64,000 nucleotides of DNA from Halobacteriovorax sp. HLS (GTDB taxonomy: Bacteria > Bdellovibrionota > Bacteriovoracia > Bacteriovoracales > Bacteriovoracaceae): NCBI RefSeq assembly GCF_004006665.1, contig NZ_QOCL01000001.1, forward strand, positions 529,225 through 593,224, read 5' to 3'. The notes beneath the pieces are model-generated. The model was not told the origin of the DNA and did no database searches. It was given only the letters and a program-made list of their open reading frames with translations. How positions within the stretch are numbered: position 1 is the first letter of the stretch; every line of letters begins with the position of its first letter. This document shows, piece after piece, positions 15,058-24,672 of this stretch. The translations under genes and the position numbers were made by a program.

Positions 15058-16799
15058 TTCAAAGTGAAAGAATTGATAAAATAAACCTTTTGCCCGAACA
15101 TTTAATTGATCAAATCAAGGCCGGAGAAGTAATAGAAAGACCGGCCTCTTTAGTTAAAGAACTGCTCGAAAACTCTCTTGATGCCGGTTCAACTCAAATA
15201 AAAATTACTCTACTTGAAAATGGTCTAGACCTCATAGCAATTGAGGACAATGGGAAAGGAATGTACTTTGAAGACCTACCCTACGCGTTTTGTAGACATG
15301 CAACATCAAAGATTTCTCGTTTTGAAGATATTTATAATCTTGGTAGCTATGGTTTTAGAGGTGAAGCTTTAGCTTCAATGGCAGCAATTTCCAGAATAAC
15401 ATGTGTCTCGTATCCTAGTGATGATCTTTCAAATGGAGGAAAGATCGTAATTCACGGAGCTCAAGAAAAATCACATACCCAGGCAACTGGAAAGAAGTCA
15501 GGTACTTCAATCTTCATTAAAGATCTCTTTTACAATACTCCTGCTAGACTAAAGTTTATAAAGTCTAAGACGAGTGAGAAAAACGCTCTTAAGAGAATTG
15601 TAAATGCATTCATCTTAACAAATCCCAGTGTACACTTTTCAGTAAAATGGGATGATAAAGAAAGAGAAATCTATCGCCCCGTAAGCGAGTCAAAGTCTGC
15701 TGAGCGCATTTCACAAATACTTTTTCCTAAAAATGCTTCAAACAAAGACCTTCATTTCTTTAGTGGTGAGTACGAAGATCACAAAGTTAAGGGATATACG
15801 GCCAAGGCAACGAGTAAAGGAAATGCAGGAAAGCAGCAGTACCTATTTATTAATGGGAGACTCTTTACTGATAGACAGATTCACCAGACTATCATGAGAA
15901 ATATGGAGAAAGCATGGCCATTTGGTGAAAGTGGCCATTACTGTGTCATGCTTGAAGTTCCTCCTTCCCAGGTTGATGTTAATGTTCATCCCAATAAGAC
16001 CCAAGTAAAGTTCTTTAAATCAAATATTGTCCTCTCTGTCGTTTCGGCAAGTATTAAAAAGTTTATTTCTGAAAACGCTGCGCAAATGCCTACTCAAGAG
16101 AGTTTAATCTCACAGGAAGATCAAAGAGATCAGAGCTTGCAGATGTTTTCAAATAGTCCATTCCAAACGTATTCAGCTCACTCAGATTCTTATTTTAAAC
16201 CGAATCGATCAACAGTATTTAACGTTAATGATCTAGGAGATAGGCACAATCAAAAATCAACACAAAGTACTCAATCTTTAACACGTCTTGATTCACGCTA
16301 TTTAATCTTACAAAATAATCAAGCTCACCAAACATACCTTATCGACTCATATAAGATTTTCATTCAAAAATGGATATCAGACTGGAAGAGAAATTATCCT
16401 TATGAGGAGAGCTTGACCACTCCCTTACTAATAAGTGAGCCATTCGAGTTAAATTTATCTATAAAGAAGAATCTCTCTTTTCTAAAAGACTGTGGCTTGG
16501 AAATTGATCAGCTGGATGAGTCGACTTTTGCTTTAAGAACAATTCCAACAAGTTTTGACTCATATAATGTAAGAGAAGTTCTCAGTGATTTACTCGTACT
16601 ATGTGAGAAGGTTAAATTAAATGAAGATAACTTTGAGAGTTTCTTACTTGATACCACTAAACTTGTAATTTTCGATAACTTCTTCCTATCTGAAAATACG
16701 ATATTCTCCATAATCGAAAATATTTCAATAATCGATATGTTAGAGCAAAAGGCAGCAGTTTCTTTAGACTCCAGTAACCTTGCGAAGTTATTTAAATGA
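15054..16799 (+). CDS. mutL: DNA mismatch repair protein MutL
   Basis: A 581-residue MutL coupling MutS mismatch recognition to downstream repair. The GHKL ATPase motifs are intact: IKAGEVIERPASLVKELLENSLDAG with the Mg-binding Asn, EDNGKGM, and GFRGEALASMAA. The LINKER/transducer part has YLFINGR and VDVNVHPNKTQVKF. In the C-terminal dimerisation domain, the place where endonuclease-type MutL proteins have DQHAxxER reads LIDSYKIF. This copy therefore probably lacks the intrinsic nickase. It starts inside the end of the FHA-GGDEF gene and its stop overlaps miaA by four bases, giving a mutL-miaA pair as in many bacteria. Confidence 0.95.
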   Translation: MIQSERIDKINLLPEHLIDQIKAGEVIERPASLVKELLENSLDAGSTQIKITLLENGLDLIAIEDNGKGMYFEDLPYAFCRHATSKISRFEDIYNLGSYGFRGEALASMAAISRITCVSYPSDDLSNGGKIVIHGAQEKSHTQATGKKSGTSIFIKDLFYNTPARLKFIKSKTSEKNALKRIVNAFILTNPSVHFSVKWDDKEREIYRPVSESKSAERISQILFPKNASNKDLHFFSGEYEDHKVKGYTAKATSKGNAGKQQYLFINGRLFTDRQIHQTIMRNMEKAWPFGESGHYCVMLEVPPSQVDVNVHPNKTQVKFFKSNIVLSVVSASIKKFISENAAQMPTQESLISQEDQRDQSLQMFSNSPFQTYSAHSDSYFKPNRSTVFNVNDLGDRHNQKSTQSTQSLTRLDSRYLILQNNQAHQTYLIDSYKIFIQKWISDWKRNYPYEESLTTPLLISEPFELNLSIKKNLSFLKDCGLEIDQLDESTFALRTIPTSFDSYNVREVLSDLLVLCEKVKLNEDNFESFLLDTTKLVIFDNFFLSENTIFSIIENISIIDMLEQKAAVSLDSSNLAKLFK

Positions 16800-17764
16800 A
16801 ACAGAATAAAATATTTTTTATTTCAGGACCTACAGCAACAGGAAAAACTTCAACCAGTATAAACCTTTGCCGTCACTTAAATGAAAACAATTGCCTTAGT
16901 GAAATTGTTAATTTTGATTCCCTCGTTTTTTATAAAGAATTAAGTATTGGAACAGCAAAGCCAACTCAAGAAGAAATGGGTAATTGCAAGCATCACTTCG
17001 TTGGCATGAATTCAGCAAAAGAGCCTATAAATGCTTCTGACTTTATTAATATGGCCGATAAACTTTTAGAGAATTTAACGAATCAGGGTATTTGCCCTAT
17101 TTTTGTAGGTGGATCGGCTTTCTACTTAAGGGCATTTATTAAGGGTATGTATGAAAGTCAACCTATCTCGGATAAAGTTAGGAATGATTCTCAAAAAATA
17201 TTTGAACAAGAAGGTATTCAATTTTTTAGAGATTTTTTAAAAAAGAACGATATTAGCTCTTATAATAATCTTCACGAAAATGACCATTATAGAAATATTA
17301 GAGCTTACGAATTTTTCATTCAAAATAATTGTCCTATAAGTGATGAAAAGAAAAAGCACGATGAGAACTCTCCTTATGACTTTTCAATAAATAGGCTTAA
17401 GAATTATTCTTTGCACCATATATACCTTGACTTAGATAAACAGGAGCATTGGAATATTATCTTGAATCGATGCCATCAAATGGTTAAAGATGGACTTATA
17501 AATGAGGTTAGAGATTTATTAACAAATGGATTTACAGGAAATGAAAAGCCTCTACAATCAATCGGGTATAAAGAAACAATTCAATTTTTAAACAATGAGT
17601 TTAAAGATCAGAATGAATATATTGAAAGAATGGCAATTTCAACTAGGCAGCTTGCAAAGTCTCAAAGAACATTTTTTAAGAAAGTGGTTCCAAAAAAATC
17701 TTACCACCCTATCTTAGATCGTTCTAAAATAATTGAAGATGCCCAGATTTTTATTCAAAGCTAA
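16796..17764 (+). CDS. miaA: tRNA dimethylallyltransferase MiaA
   Basis: A 322-residue enzyme that transfers dimethylallyl from DMAPP to A37 of UNN-decoding tRNAs. The N-terminal P-loop is ISGPTATGKTSTS, with FDSLVFYKELSIGTAKPT following, as in DMATase proteins. GGSAFYLRAFIKGM and SIGYKE are further family signatures. Its ATG overlaps the mutL stop, the common mutL-miaA arrangement. Confidence 0.95.
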   Translation: MKQNKIFFISGPTATGKTSTSINLCRHLNENNCLSEIVNFDSLVFYKELSIGTAKPTQEEMGNCKHHFVGMNSAKEPINASDFINMADKLLENLTNQGICPIFVGGSAFYLRAFIKGMYESQPISDKVRNDSQKIFEQEGIQFFRDFLKKNDISSYNNLHENDHYRNIRAYEFFIQNNCPISDEKKKHDENSPYDFSINRLKNYSLHHIYLDLDKQEHWNIILNRCHQMVKDGLINEVRDLLTNGFTGNEKPLQSIGYKETIQFLNNEFKDQNEYIERMAISTRQLAKSQRTFFKKVVPKKSYHPILDRSKIIEDAQIFIQS

Positions 17765-17781
17765 ATACTTAAAGGGAATAT

Positions 17782-18648
17782 ATGAGTAGCTTACCAAGAA
17801 AACTAAAGATCATTATCATATCAGATGGAACGGGAGAGACTGCGACAGCAATTTCTAGAGCAATTATGACTCAGTTTCCAAATAGAGAAGTATTCTTTAC
17901 TCGATTTAAAAACGTTAGAACTCATGATCAAGTCGATGCGATTTTTACAGAAGCTGCAATTCATCACGATCTTATCATATATACAATCGTGACAAGTGAG
18001 TTGAGAGATTACATAGGTGTTGTCGCACGAAATAGACATGTAAGAGCACTAGATCTTATAGGACCTGCCCTAACCGCATTTTCGAATTACTTTGAACAAG
18101 AGCCGAAGTCAGAGCCAGGTCTTCTTCATGCCGTAAATGATGAATACTTTAGCAGAGTCGCAGCGATGGAGTTTACTCTAAATCACGATGATGGAAGAAA
18201 TCTTGAAACCTTAAGTCTAGCAGATGTCGTTTTAGTTGGAATATCGAGAACTGGAAAAACACCTCTTTCAGTTTATCTGAGTCAGCACGGAGTGAAGGTT
18301 GTAAATGTTCCTCTAGTTAAAGGAACTGTCATTCCTGAAAATCTCTTTAGTATTGATCAAAGAAAGATATTTGCTTTAACAATTGATCCCGACGCATTAC
18401 TCGAGATTAGAAAGAAAAGACTCGACACTCTTGGAGCAGGTACGCATACAGGAGACTATGCCGATCAGAGTAAAGTTATAGAAGAGTTAGAATGGGCAAA
18501 TGAGGTTTTTAAAGAAAATAAACGTTGGCCAATATTTAATGTAACAGGAAAGGCAATTGAAGAAACAGCTTCTGAAATCCTTAGACTTCTTAGTATGAGA
18601 AAGAATAATATTTTTAAGCAAAACAAGAGAAATGAAGATAATGAGTAA
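17782..18648 (+). CDS. ppsR: bifunctional PEP synthase/PPDK regulatory kinase-phosphorylase (DUF299)
   Basis: A 288-residue PSRP/DUF299 protein. These enzymes phosphorylate and dephosphorylate a threonine of PEP synthase or pyruvate-phosphate dikinase, switching gluconeogenic flux. The signatures are IIISDGTGETATAISRA at the start and a VGISRTGKTPLSVYLS P-loop near residue 155. There is no target enzyme gene in the window. It begins 18 bases after miaA behind an AAAGGG ribosome-binding site and probably ends the mutL-miaA transcript, closed by the hairpin that overlaps its stop. Confidence 0.9.
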   Translation: MSSLPRKLKIIIISDGTGETATAISRAIMTQFPNREVFFTRFKNVRTHDQVDAIFTEAAIHHDLIIYTIVTSELRDYIGVVARNRHVRALDLIGPALTAFSNYFEQEPKSEPGLLHAVNDEYFSRVAAMEFTLNHDDGRNLETLSLADVVLVGISRTGKTPLSVYLSQHGVKVVNVPLVKGTVIPENLFSIDQRKIFALTIDPDALLEIRKKRLDTLGAGTHTGDYADQSKVIEELEWANEVFKENKRWPIFNVTGKAIEETASEILRLLSMRKNNIFKQNKRNEDNE

Positions 18649-18672
18649 TTTTACAATTACTCATTTATTTTT
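18643..18672 (+). terminator. intrinsic terminator
   Basis: GAGTAAT (18643-18649) pairs with ATTACTC (18656-18662) across a six-base loop, followed by a T-rich run. The hairpin overlaps the stop codon of the DUF299 gene and separates it from the convergent kinase gene. Confidence 0.6.
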
Positions 18673-18673
18673 T

Positions 18674-20737
18674 CTAAAGAATCATCTCACAGAAATCAAT
18701 TACTGAATCTTCACCAAGATCAAAACTTAGTTTTCGCTCAATATTCTGACCTTCCATTTTATAGTAGATATTATGAGTAGTAGGTCTTCCACTTCCATCT
18801 GCTACTGCTTCTACAGGGAAAGGGATTCCTCTACGTCCTCTAAATGGTAGCTTCTCAACTCTTGGTTCGCCAAACAAATTAAAGCTAATTGACCCTCTTG
18901 CACAATTTCTCGACATCTTCAGGTATCCATAGGCTTGATAATTCGTATCTTCAACTTCGATATCCTCAGTTGAGCCTCCTTCAAAATTTACCTTTTTTAT
19001 AAAATGCTTTTTACCACTAGTCTCGACCCGAATCCAATGAGTTTCACCTTCAGTAACTTTAATAGCATTTAAAAAATCGACCTTAACCATTTTCCCATCA
19101 ACAAAAACCTTTTGCTTATGCTTATCAAAACCTTTTAATACTAAAGAGACTTCTCCCTTCTTAGTTCCTATAACTTGAGCCATCTTATTTTCACGTGAAC
19201 TTGTCTCATTGGAGGATGGAACTCTATTTACTATTTCTTTTGGCTTTTCTAGCTCAATTCCAGCGATCCCCATAACTAAATCTAGGTTTTGATAACCAAG
19301 ACCAATAGTAAAAGTTAATATAAGAAGAGCAGCAACTTTGCCAAACGGATTTCTCTTAGTCTTCTTTATCTTTACCTGTCTTGTTCCTGTCTTAGTACCA
19401 CTTGACTTCCGTCTTACTGTTTTTGTTGCATCAACTCTTCTAGATTGAGTACTTCTACTTTCATCTGATTCTGTATTTTTGGCCCTAGCAGGATTAACTT
19501 TTAACTCTCTTGTTCCTTCCTTTAAATGAGCAAACTTTTCATCTATATTAACACCAGCTGAAGTACCTCCAGCCTTAACTTTTGTTCCTCTAACTCTACT
19601 TCTTGTTCTTGTTGCTGGAACTTCTTCTTCGAATCCAAAATCAAGAACTTGCTCTTCTTTTCTATCTTTGTCAGATTGAGACGAACTACTAGAAACTTCG
19701 CTAGAGTCGGCAGATGATTGATTTCCTCCACCATTTTGCTCATTCTTCAAGTCATCCAAATATGGTTTTAAATCAATTTTACCAAATTCAAATAGTTTTT
19801 CTCTATCCTTCTTTATCTCTTCTTTAAATAACTCTTTTGCAAAAAAGCCTAAGTCTGAAGAGTTAAAATCAGGATAGCTTGAATAGAGAAACTTAATAAG
19901 TGCTCTATTTAATTGATCAAGGTTTTCAAATCTTTTATTTCTATCTTTACTAAGCGCCCTAAGAACAATCTCATCTAACTCTTTTGGTACATTAGGATTG
20001 ATACTCGATGGTGCTGGTACTTTACATTCTTGAATTTTCTTTAAAACTGCTAAGTCATTAGACGCCTTAAATAGCTTTCTAGAACATAACATTTCCCACA
20101 ATGTAATCCCTACAGCGAACTCGTCATAACGAGGATCTAATTCGTGCCCCTCTAAATACTCAGGTGCAAGATAAGAAAGTTTTCCTTTAATTGTTCCGGC
20201 CTGTGTTGCTTCAGAATTTGTCTCTGTCTTAGCAATACCAAAGTCTATAACTTTAATAGCACCGTCGAATGTGAGCATAATATTGTGAGGAGAAATATCT
20301 CTGTGAATAATTTGTAGATCTTTTCCCGTTAGCTTGTCTGTCAAAGTATGTGAATAGTGAAGACCTTGGCAAACTTGAGTTATAATATAAACAGAGATTT
20401 CAACAGGAAATACAAATTTTCTCTCTTTAAGTTTATCAAGATACTCTTTTAAATTTCTTCCATCACAATATTCCATTGCAACAAACAATTGGTCTTTATG
20501 CATACCATAGTCATATGTTTGAACAATATTTGGATGAAGGAGTCCAAAAGTCGTCTTAATTTCATCCATAAACATGATTCTAAAGTTCTCATCCTTAGAA
20601 AATTGTGGCTGAACCATTTTTATTGCAACGACCTTATCAGCTTGCTCACCTAAAAACCTTGCACGACAAATCTTTGCCATACCACCATCTATTAGGTGAT
20701 CTAAAATTAAATATCGTCCAAAACGTTCTCTTTCCAC
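18674..20737 (-). CDS. transmembrane Ser/Thr protein kinase
   Basis: A 687-residue Hanks-type kinase. The domain at residues 1-290 has the glycine loop IDGGMAKICRA, the VAIKM lysine, catalytic HRDISPHNIM, DFGIAKTE, and an APEYLEG loop. The middle (about 320-470) is a low-complexity, Ser/Lys/Arg-rich linker. A single transmembrane helix near residue 480 (VAALLILTFTIGLGY) is followed by a periplasmic or outer domain with repeated beta strands, partly PEGA-like (KVFVDGKMVKV). Phosphorylated targets could be read by the FHA proteins at 14146 and 41029; this is inference. Confidence 0.92.
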   Translation of the reverse strand: MERERFGRYLILDHLIDGGMAKICRARFLGEQADKVVAIKMVQPQFSKDENFRIMFMDEIKTTFGLLHPNIVQTYDYGMHKDQLFVAMEYCDGRNLKEYLDKLKERKFVFPVEISVYIITQVCQGLHYSHTLTDKLTGKDLQIIHRDISPHNIMLTFDGAIKVIDFGIAKTETNSEATQAGTIKGKLSYLAPEYLEGHELDPRYDEFAVGITLWEMLCSRKLFKASNDLAVLKKIQECKVPAPSSINPNVPKELDEIVLRALSKDRNKRFENLDQLNRALIKFLYSSYPDFNSSDLGFFAKELFKEEIKKDREKLFEFGKIDLKPYLDDLKNEQNGGGNQSSADSSEVSSSSSQSDKDRKEEQVLDFGFEEEVPATRTRSRVRGTKVKAGGTSAGVNIDEKFAHLKEGTRELKVNPARAKNTESDESRSTQSRRVDATKTVRRKSSGTKTGTRQVKIKKTKRNPFGKVAALLILTFTIGLGYQNLDLVMGIAGIELEKPKEIVNRVPSSNETSSRENKMAQVIGTKKGEVSLVLKGFDKHKQKVFVDGKMVKVDFLNAIKVTEGETHWIRVETSGKKHFIKKVNFEGGSTEDIEVEDTNYQAYGYLKMSRNCARGSISFNLFGEPRVEKLPFRGRRGIPFPVEAVADGSGRPTTHNIYYKMEGQNIERKLSFDLGEDSVIDFCEMIL

Positions 20738-20890
20738 AACTTATTCCATGCTTGTTTAGAAATTAAGTATTCTTCTAGTTAATAGTATCGGATAATTTGA
20801 ATGAATCTTGAGTGTTTTCTTTTTAAATAAAAATAGACTACCCCCATAGGCGGTAATCAATAATTACAGACATTTAAACCATCTAGTTAT

Positions 20891-21409
20891 TTATAAGAAC
20901 ACTGGATCAAAGTTAGGAAACTCAATCTTAAGTGGTTTTGTAGCATTATCTCTTCTGCAAAAAACAGATACATCATATAACTGAAAAGAATTTGCTATAT
21001 ATTGAGGGTGCAGCTTTAGTGCCTTCTTAAAGTCATTAACAATGATTTGATCTAAACCAGTACTCTTGGCCTGGGCAATGAAATCATTTTTTGAAACTCT
21101 ATCAGAGTTCTTAGAGTAGAATAAAGTTAAGAAGCTTTTCTCACACTTCTTAAGACTAACCTTTTCTGCCGTAGAAAACCAACTATAGAATTTAGATTCG
21201 GGTGTGATCTCAGCATAGAGAGCATCAAAAATGAGAGTAACCTCTAAATACCACGAAGCTCTTTTAAAAACTAAGGCCTCATCCCATCTATCTCCGCTTG
21301 TTGCGCCACCATATAGCTTAAAATCATCAGTCTGGATGAAGTTCTTTCCTGTTAAAGAACAAGAAGATAAGAACAAAAGAGATAAAAATATAGTAGCTAA
21401 ATTCTTCAT
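20891..21409 (-). CDS. small lipoprotein of unknown function
   Basis: About 172 residues from the ATG at 21409, chosen because AGGA lies seven bases upstream; the frame also opens at a GTG at 21430. The N-terminus ATIFLSLLFLSSC is a lipoprotein signal with the lipobox cysteine. The mature part is predicted helical with two conserved-looking Cys and no family I recognise. It follows the hydrolase gene by seven bases and is probably co-transcribed with it. Function unknown. Confidence 0.7.
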   Translation of the reverse strand: MKNLATIFLSLLFLSSCSLTGKNFIQTDDFKLYGGATSGDRWDEALVFKRASWYLEVTLIFDALYAEITPESKFYSWFSTAEKVSLKKCEKSFLTLFYSKNSDRVSKNDFIAQAKSTGLDQIIVNDFKKALKLHPQYIANSFQLYDVSVFCRRDNATKPLKIEFPNFDPVFL

Positions 21410-21416
21410 AAAATTC

Positions 21417-22307
21417 CTAAAAAGTTTCACATACCCAATTATATATATCTAAGTATACCTTGTCCCTAACTTTCTCATTAAAGAGGTCATGCCTGGAATG
21501 AGAATAGTTCTTTTCACAAGCTAGCTCCTTAGGCATTCCCTTGAGAAATAATGAGCTTTTCTCACAGTTCACAAGGAAATCATTCTTGCTTAATAACATT
21601 AAAACAGGAAAATCTAAATAGTATGAGTAATCTATTAAACTTCTACTTTTACGAATAACTTCTTCGACAAGAGAAATCGACATATAGTGATTAACAAGTG
21701 GGTCAGAGTTATAGTTCTCGTACCTTTGTTGATCCTTTGTCATTTCTTTTCCATCAATATGGTAGGGGAATCTCATTTTTCCAGCATACTTATTAATAGA
21801 TTTTAAAGCACGATCTTTTAGCTGATGGAGTTCAAGATTTAGAAAAAGCAGTGGATTACTTAAAATAACACCTTTTATACGATCCTTAATCCTATCTTCA
21901 TGAGCTTCAATATATGAAAGAGCAACAAGACCTCCTAGCCCTTGCCCAATGATGGTTTTCTTTAAATGGTAATTATCATCATTTTCAATTAAATTATTTA
22001 GATCTTCTACGTACTCATCTATATTTTTGATATATGAGCGACTACCTGAACTTAATCCATGTCCTTTAAAGTCCATAAAAGTAATATGAATTTTTCCTGA
22101 GAATAATTCCCAAAGTCCACTCGCAAGGGGTTCATATCGGCCATGGTGATCACAGATATCATGTAGTATAATAAAGTGTTGTTCCACTTTTGTCTGAAGC
22201 TTAGACTTCCATTCTTTTATATAAATACTCTCGTTACCAGTTGAGGATTCAACAGTATAAGAGTTTATATCTAAATGAGCTAGATTCTTACTAGCTTCGG
22301 GTAACAT
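21417..22307 (-). CDS. alpha/beta hydrolase, monoacylglycerol lipase-like
   Basis: About 296 residues from the ATG at 22307; a longer frame with a TTG start at 22346 overlaps the upstream gene more and is less likely. The fold shows an HDICDHHGRYEPLA oxyanion segment, MDFKGHGLSSGSRSYI, the nucleophile elbow GQGLGG in place of the usual GxSxG, FLVNCEKSSLF, and a late SRHDLFNE histidine. The protein resembles serine aminopeptidase S33/monoacylglycerol lipases. The elbow, however, reads GQGLGG, where Ser would be expected, so catalysis is doubtful or unusual. It sits between the GYF-PilZ and lipoprotein genes in one minus-strand unit. Confidence 0.78.
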   Translation of the reverse strand: MLPEASKNLAHLDINSYTVESSTGNESIYIKEWKSKLQTKVEQHFIILHDICDHHGRYEPLASGLWELFSGKIHITFMDFKGHGLSSGSRSYIKNIDEYVEDLNNLIENDDNYHLKKTIIGQGLGGLVALSYIEAHEDRIKDRIKGVILSNPLLFLNLELHQLKDRALKSINKYAGKMRFPYHIDGKEMTKDQQRYENYNSDPLVNHYMSISLVEEVIRKSRSLIDYSYYLDFPVLMLLSKNDFLVNCEKSSLFLKGMPKELACEKNYSHSRHDLFNEKVRDKVYLDIYNWVCETF

Positions 22308-23055
22308 AGCTTTCGATGGACTTCTTTGCTTCACTGCTAAGATCAAGAAAACGTAATGAGAAGCCTTGCCCGCCTTCGAGGAGTCTTACAATTTCCCCTT
22401 TGGCAGTAAATGAATAATCAGAATTGTCAGGGTGAACATTCATAGAAACCTCATCTCCAACCTTTCCAGGAAACTGAGGAACCAAAATCTGCAACCCACC
22501 AATGGAAATATCACGACATACACCTTCAAACAGAAATTGTTCGTCATGAAAGAACATTCTAGCAACGAAAGGTTTTCTATTATTCTTTCTTCTATTTATT
22601 TCATCAATAACTGGAGGAAGAGTATTGAATACGCTTTCATAAATTGGCATATCAGCTAAGAAAATCCACTCATCCATTCTTCCTGGAACGAAGAGAAGAG
22701 TTTTCTCATTTATTCTCTTTTCATTAAATGCTTGTGATAATTCACTTAGAGAATACGGACCATATTCAACCTCTTCTGATCCTCTATCAATTCCTACCTT
22801 GATTAAGAATATCTTCTCATTCTTTGAAATTGATTCCCAATTCATTTGCGTAGGAGGAAGTTCCTCTTCATCACTTTCAGAACTTAATAAGTGAGATAAT
22901 TCTTCAACCTCAAAAAATTTCTTCCAATTATCAAAACCTTTTGTCCATATGTAACTTTCGGAGTCAAGTGTCCCACTTTCAAGTAGGTTCGAGAGCTCCT
23001 GCTCATCAACTGGACCCACTCTATCCTTGCCTTCTACATAATACCAACTGGTCAT
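22291..23055 (-). CDS. GYF_2-GYF_2-PilZ domain protein
   Basis: A 254-residue cytoplasmic signalling protein. Two GYF_2-like modules (WYYVEGKDRVGPVDEQEL near 4-50, then EYGPYSLSELSQAF near 97-110) precede a PilZ domain. The PilZ domain has both c-di-GMP motifs: RKNNR near 155 and DISIGG near 185. GYF_2 domains are thought to bind short peptides or membrane partners, so this protein probably links cyclic di-GMP to a surface or motility process (inference). It is the first gene of a unit with the hydrolase and a lipoprotein. Confidence 0.85.
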   Translation of the reverse strand: MTSWYYVEGKDRVGPVDEQELSNLLESGTLDSESYIWTKGFDNWKKFFEVEELSHLLSSESDEEELPPTQMNWESISKNEKIFLIKVGIDRGSEEVEYGPYSLSELSQAFNEKRINEKTLLFVPGRMDEWIFLADMPIYESVFNTLPPVIDEINRRKNNRKPFVARMFFHDEQFLFEGVCRDISIGGLQILVPQFPGKVGDEVSMNVHPDNSDYSFTAKGEIVRLLEGGQGFSLRFLDLSSEAKKSIESYVTRS

Positions 23056-23219
23056 TTACATCTCCATATCTATTCTTTTTCTTTCTATTTTAACCTGTTG
23101 AAATGTGGACATATACGCTAAAAATTTTCCCTAGTTACCACTAAGCTGTATGTAATCACTCAAGTTTTCCCCCTTACTCACCGATTAACTTAAAGTAAAA
23201 TATTAGTTTTGAGGTTTAT

Positions 23220-24671
23220 ATGCTAAGAAAAATGAATAAGTGGACTTTGTTTCTCGTATCACTACTACTCGTTTCATGTGGTGCAGAGCAATTTGGTGTA
23301 GGAAAACAAAACTCTCAAATTTCCACAAATCCTATTCAAACTGGCAACACTTCAATTTGCTCTGACTATACTTTGATTAGACCACCAGTAGATTTACTTT
23401 TTATTTGGGACAATTCAACCTCGACGCGTTTCATCTCAAATAGCACAAAGAATGCACTAAGTAATACCATTAACTATATTTCAGATCGATTTGATTATCA
23501 GGTTCTCATGGCCCCTTTAATTGGAAGTGGTAACTCAAATACCTATTTCTTTTCAAGATCAGGATTAATGCCAAGTGGAACAACTGTCGTATCTAAAGAT
23601 AATGCATCATCAGTAATATCATCATTCCCTTCTGTTTCAGGAAATTCAGAATCAGGGGCAAAGAGAGCAAGAGACCTACTAAGAACGAATATCTCAAATG
23701 GAGTCTTCAGACAGAACGCTTATACTGTCATCATCCTAATGTCTAATGAAGATGATAACTCCTTTGTTAGCGGAAATTATGGAGCGACAAACTCTCAAAA
23801 AATTTCATATGCAAACGCTATTTCTCACGATCTACTTTGTATAAAAGGAAATTACTCGGGAAGTTCCCTTAGAAACTCTCAGTCAATGTATAGCTCTAAT
23901 TGCTCAGGTGCACCTACTCTAAATTCATCAATGATGAGATTTTTATCTATTGCTCCTTCATATGGTTGCCAATCATATTTTGAGGCCAACAAAGTCTATA
24001 GAACAATGTCTCAAAACATAGCTTCCAATCAAGGTTATGTACAAACAGACTATACTGACATTTGTAATGGAAACTATGCCAACATCTTTGACCAAGTTAA
24101 TAGTGTGATAGCTGATCAAGTTGTTAAGCACAAATATAACTATTGGCCTGTTGCAGGGAACGAGGTTGAGCTAGATTCAAGTACTATTGTCGTTACCAGA
24201 GATAATGGTACGCAAATACCAGAAGGCGGAACTAATGGGTTCAGCTATATTGGAAAAAGAACCAATCAAAATACAAGATACTATCCATCTGCTGGTGAAC
24301 CTTATACAGGGCATATGATACAGCTTAGTGGAGATGCAGAAGTAACTTTTCCAAGTTGTTTAAGTGTGACATATCAAGCCCCTAAAGATTACTATGGCTA
24401 CTGCCATCTTCCTAGTAAGCCTCTAGAGAGTTCTATAGAAGTTTATATAGATGGAAACCTTTTATCTAATAGTAAATGGACTCTTGAGAAAGACGGTGGA
24501 GGAAATCCTAAGTATTCTTCTAATAAGAATATTAAAATAAACTCGCCTAGTGATTTCTCTGCAAAGACACCTGGAAATTATCAAAGTGGCTACTTTGTTA
24601 GGCTAGACTCTGACTCTGTATATAGTAATAGTCAGAGCTGTAATGTTCGATTTAACACCTCAGGAAATTAA
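23220..24671 (+). CDS. lipoprotein with von Willebrand A-like region
   Basis: A 483-residue protein with a lipoprotein signal (LFLVSLLLVSC). A vWA-like core begins near residue 57 (PPVDLLFIWDNSTSTR), recalling the DxSxS metal site; the second Ser position is shifted, so this assignment is tentative. AYTVIILMSNEDDNS is another Rossmann-like strand of that fold. The C-terminal part is Tyr/Asn/Ser-rich and probably beta. It may be an adhesin or surface-exposed. The ATG follows GAGG; a convergent gene starts two bases after its stop. Confidence 0.7.
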   Translation: MLRKMNKWTLFLVSLLLVSCGAEQFGVGKQNSQISTNPIQTGNTSICSDYTLIRPPVDLLFIWDNSTSTRFISNSTKNALSNTINYISDRFDYQVLMAPLIGSGNSNTYFFSRSGLMPSGTTVVSKDNASSVISSFPSVSGNSESGAKRARDLLRTNISNGVFRQNAYTVIILMSNEDDNSFVSGNYGATNSQKISYANAISHDLLCIKGNYSGSSLRNSQSMYSSNCSGAPTLNSSMMRFLSIAPSYGCQSYFEANKVYRTMSQNIASNQGYVQTDYTDICNGNYANIFDQVNSVIADQVVKHKYNYWPVAGNEVELDSSTIVVTRDNGTQIPEGGTNGFSYIGKRTNQNTRYYPSAGEPYTGHMIQLSGDAEVTFPSCLSVTYQAPKDYYGYCHLPSKPLESSIEVYIDGNLLSNSKWTLEKDGGGNPKYSSNKNIKINSPSDFSAKTPGNYQSGYFVRLDSDSVYSNSQSCNVRFNTSGN

Positions 24672-24672
24672 A

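Noticed and set aside
23161..23219. ACCGATTA before the vWA-like lipoprotein gene
   Set aside because: It resembles a sigma-28 -10 box, but no TAAA-like box lies at the right distance.
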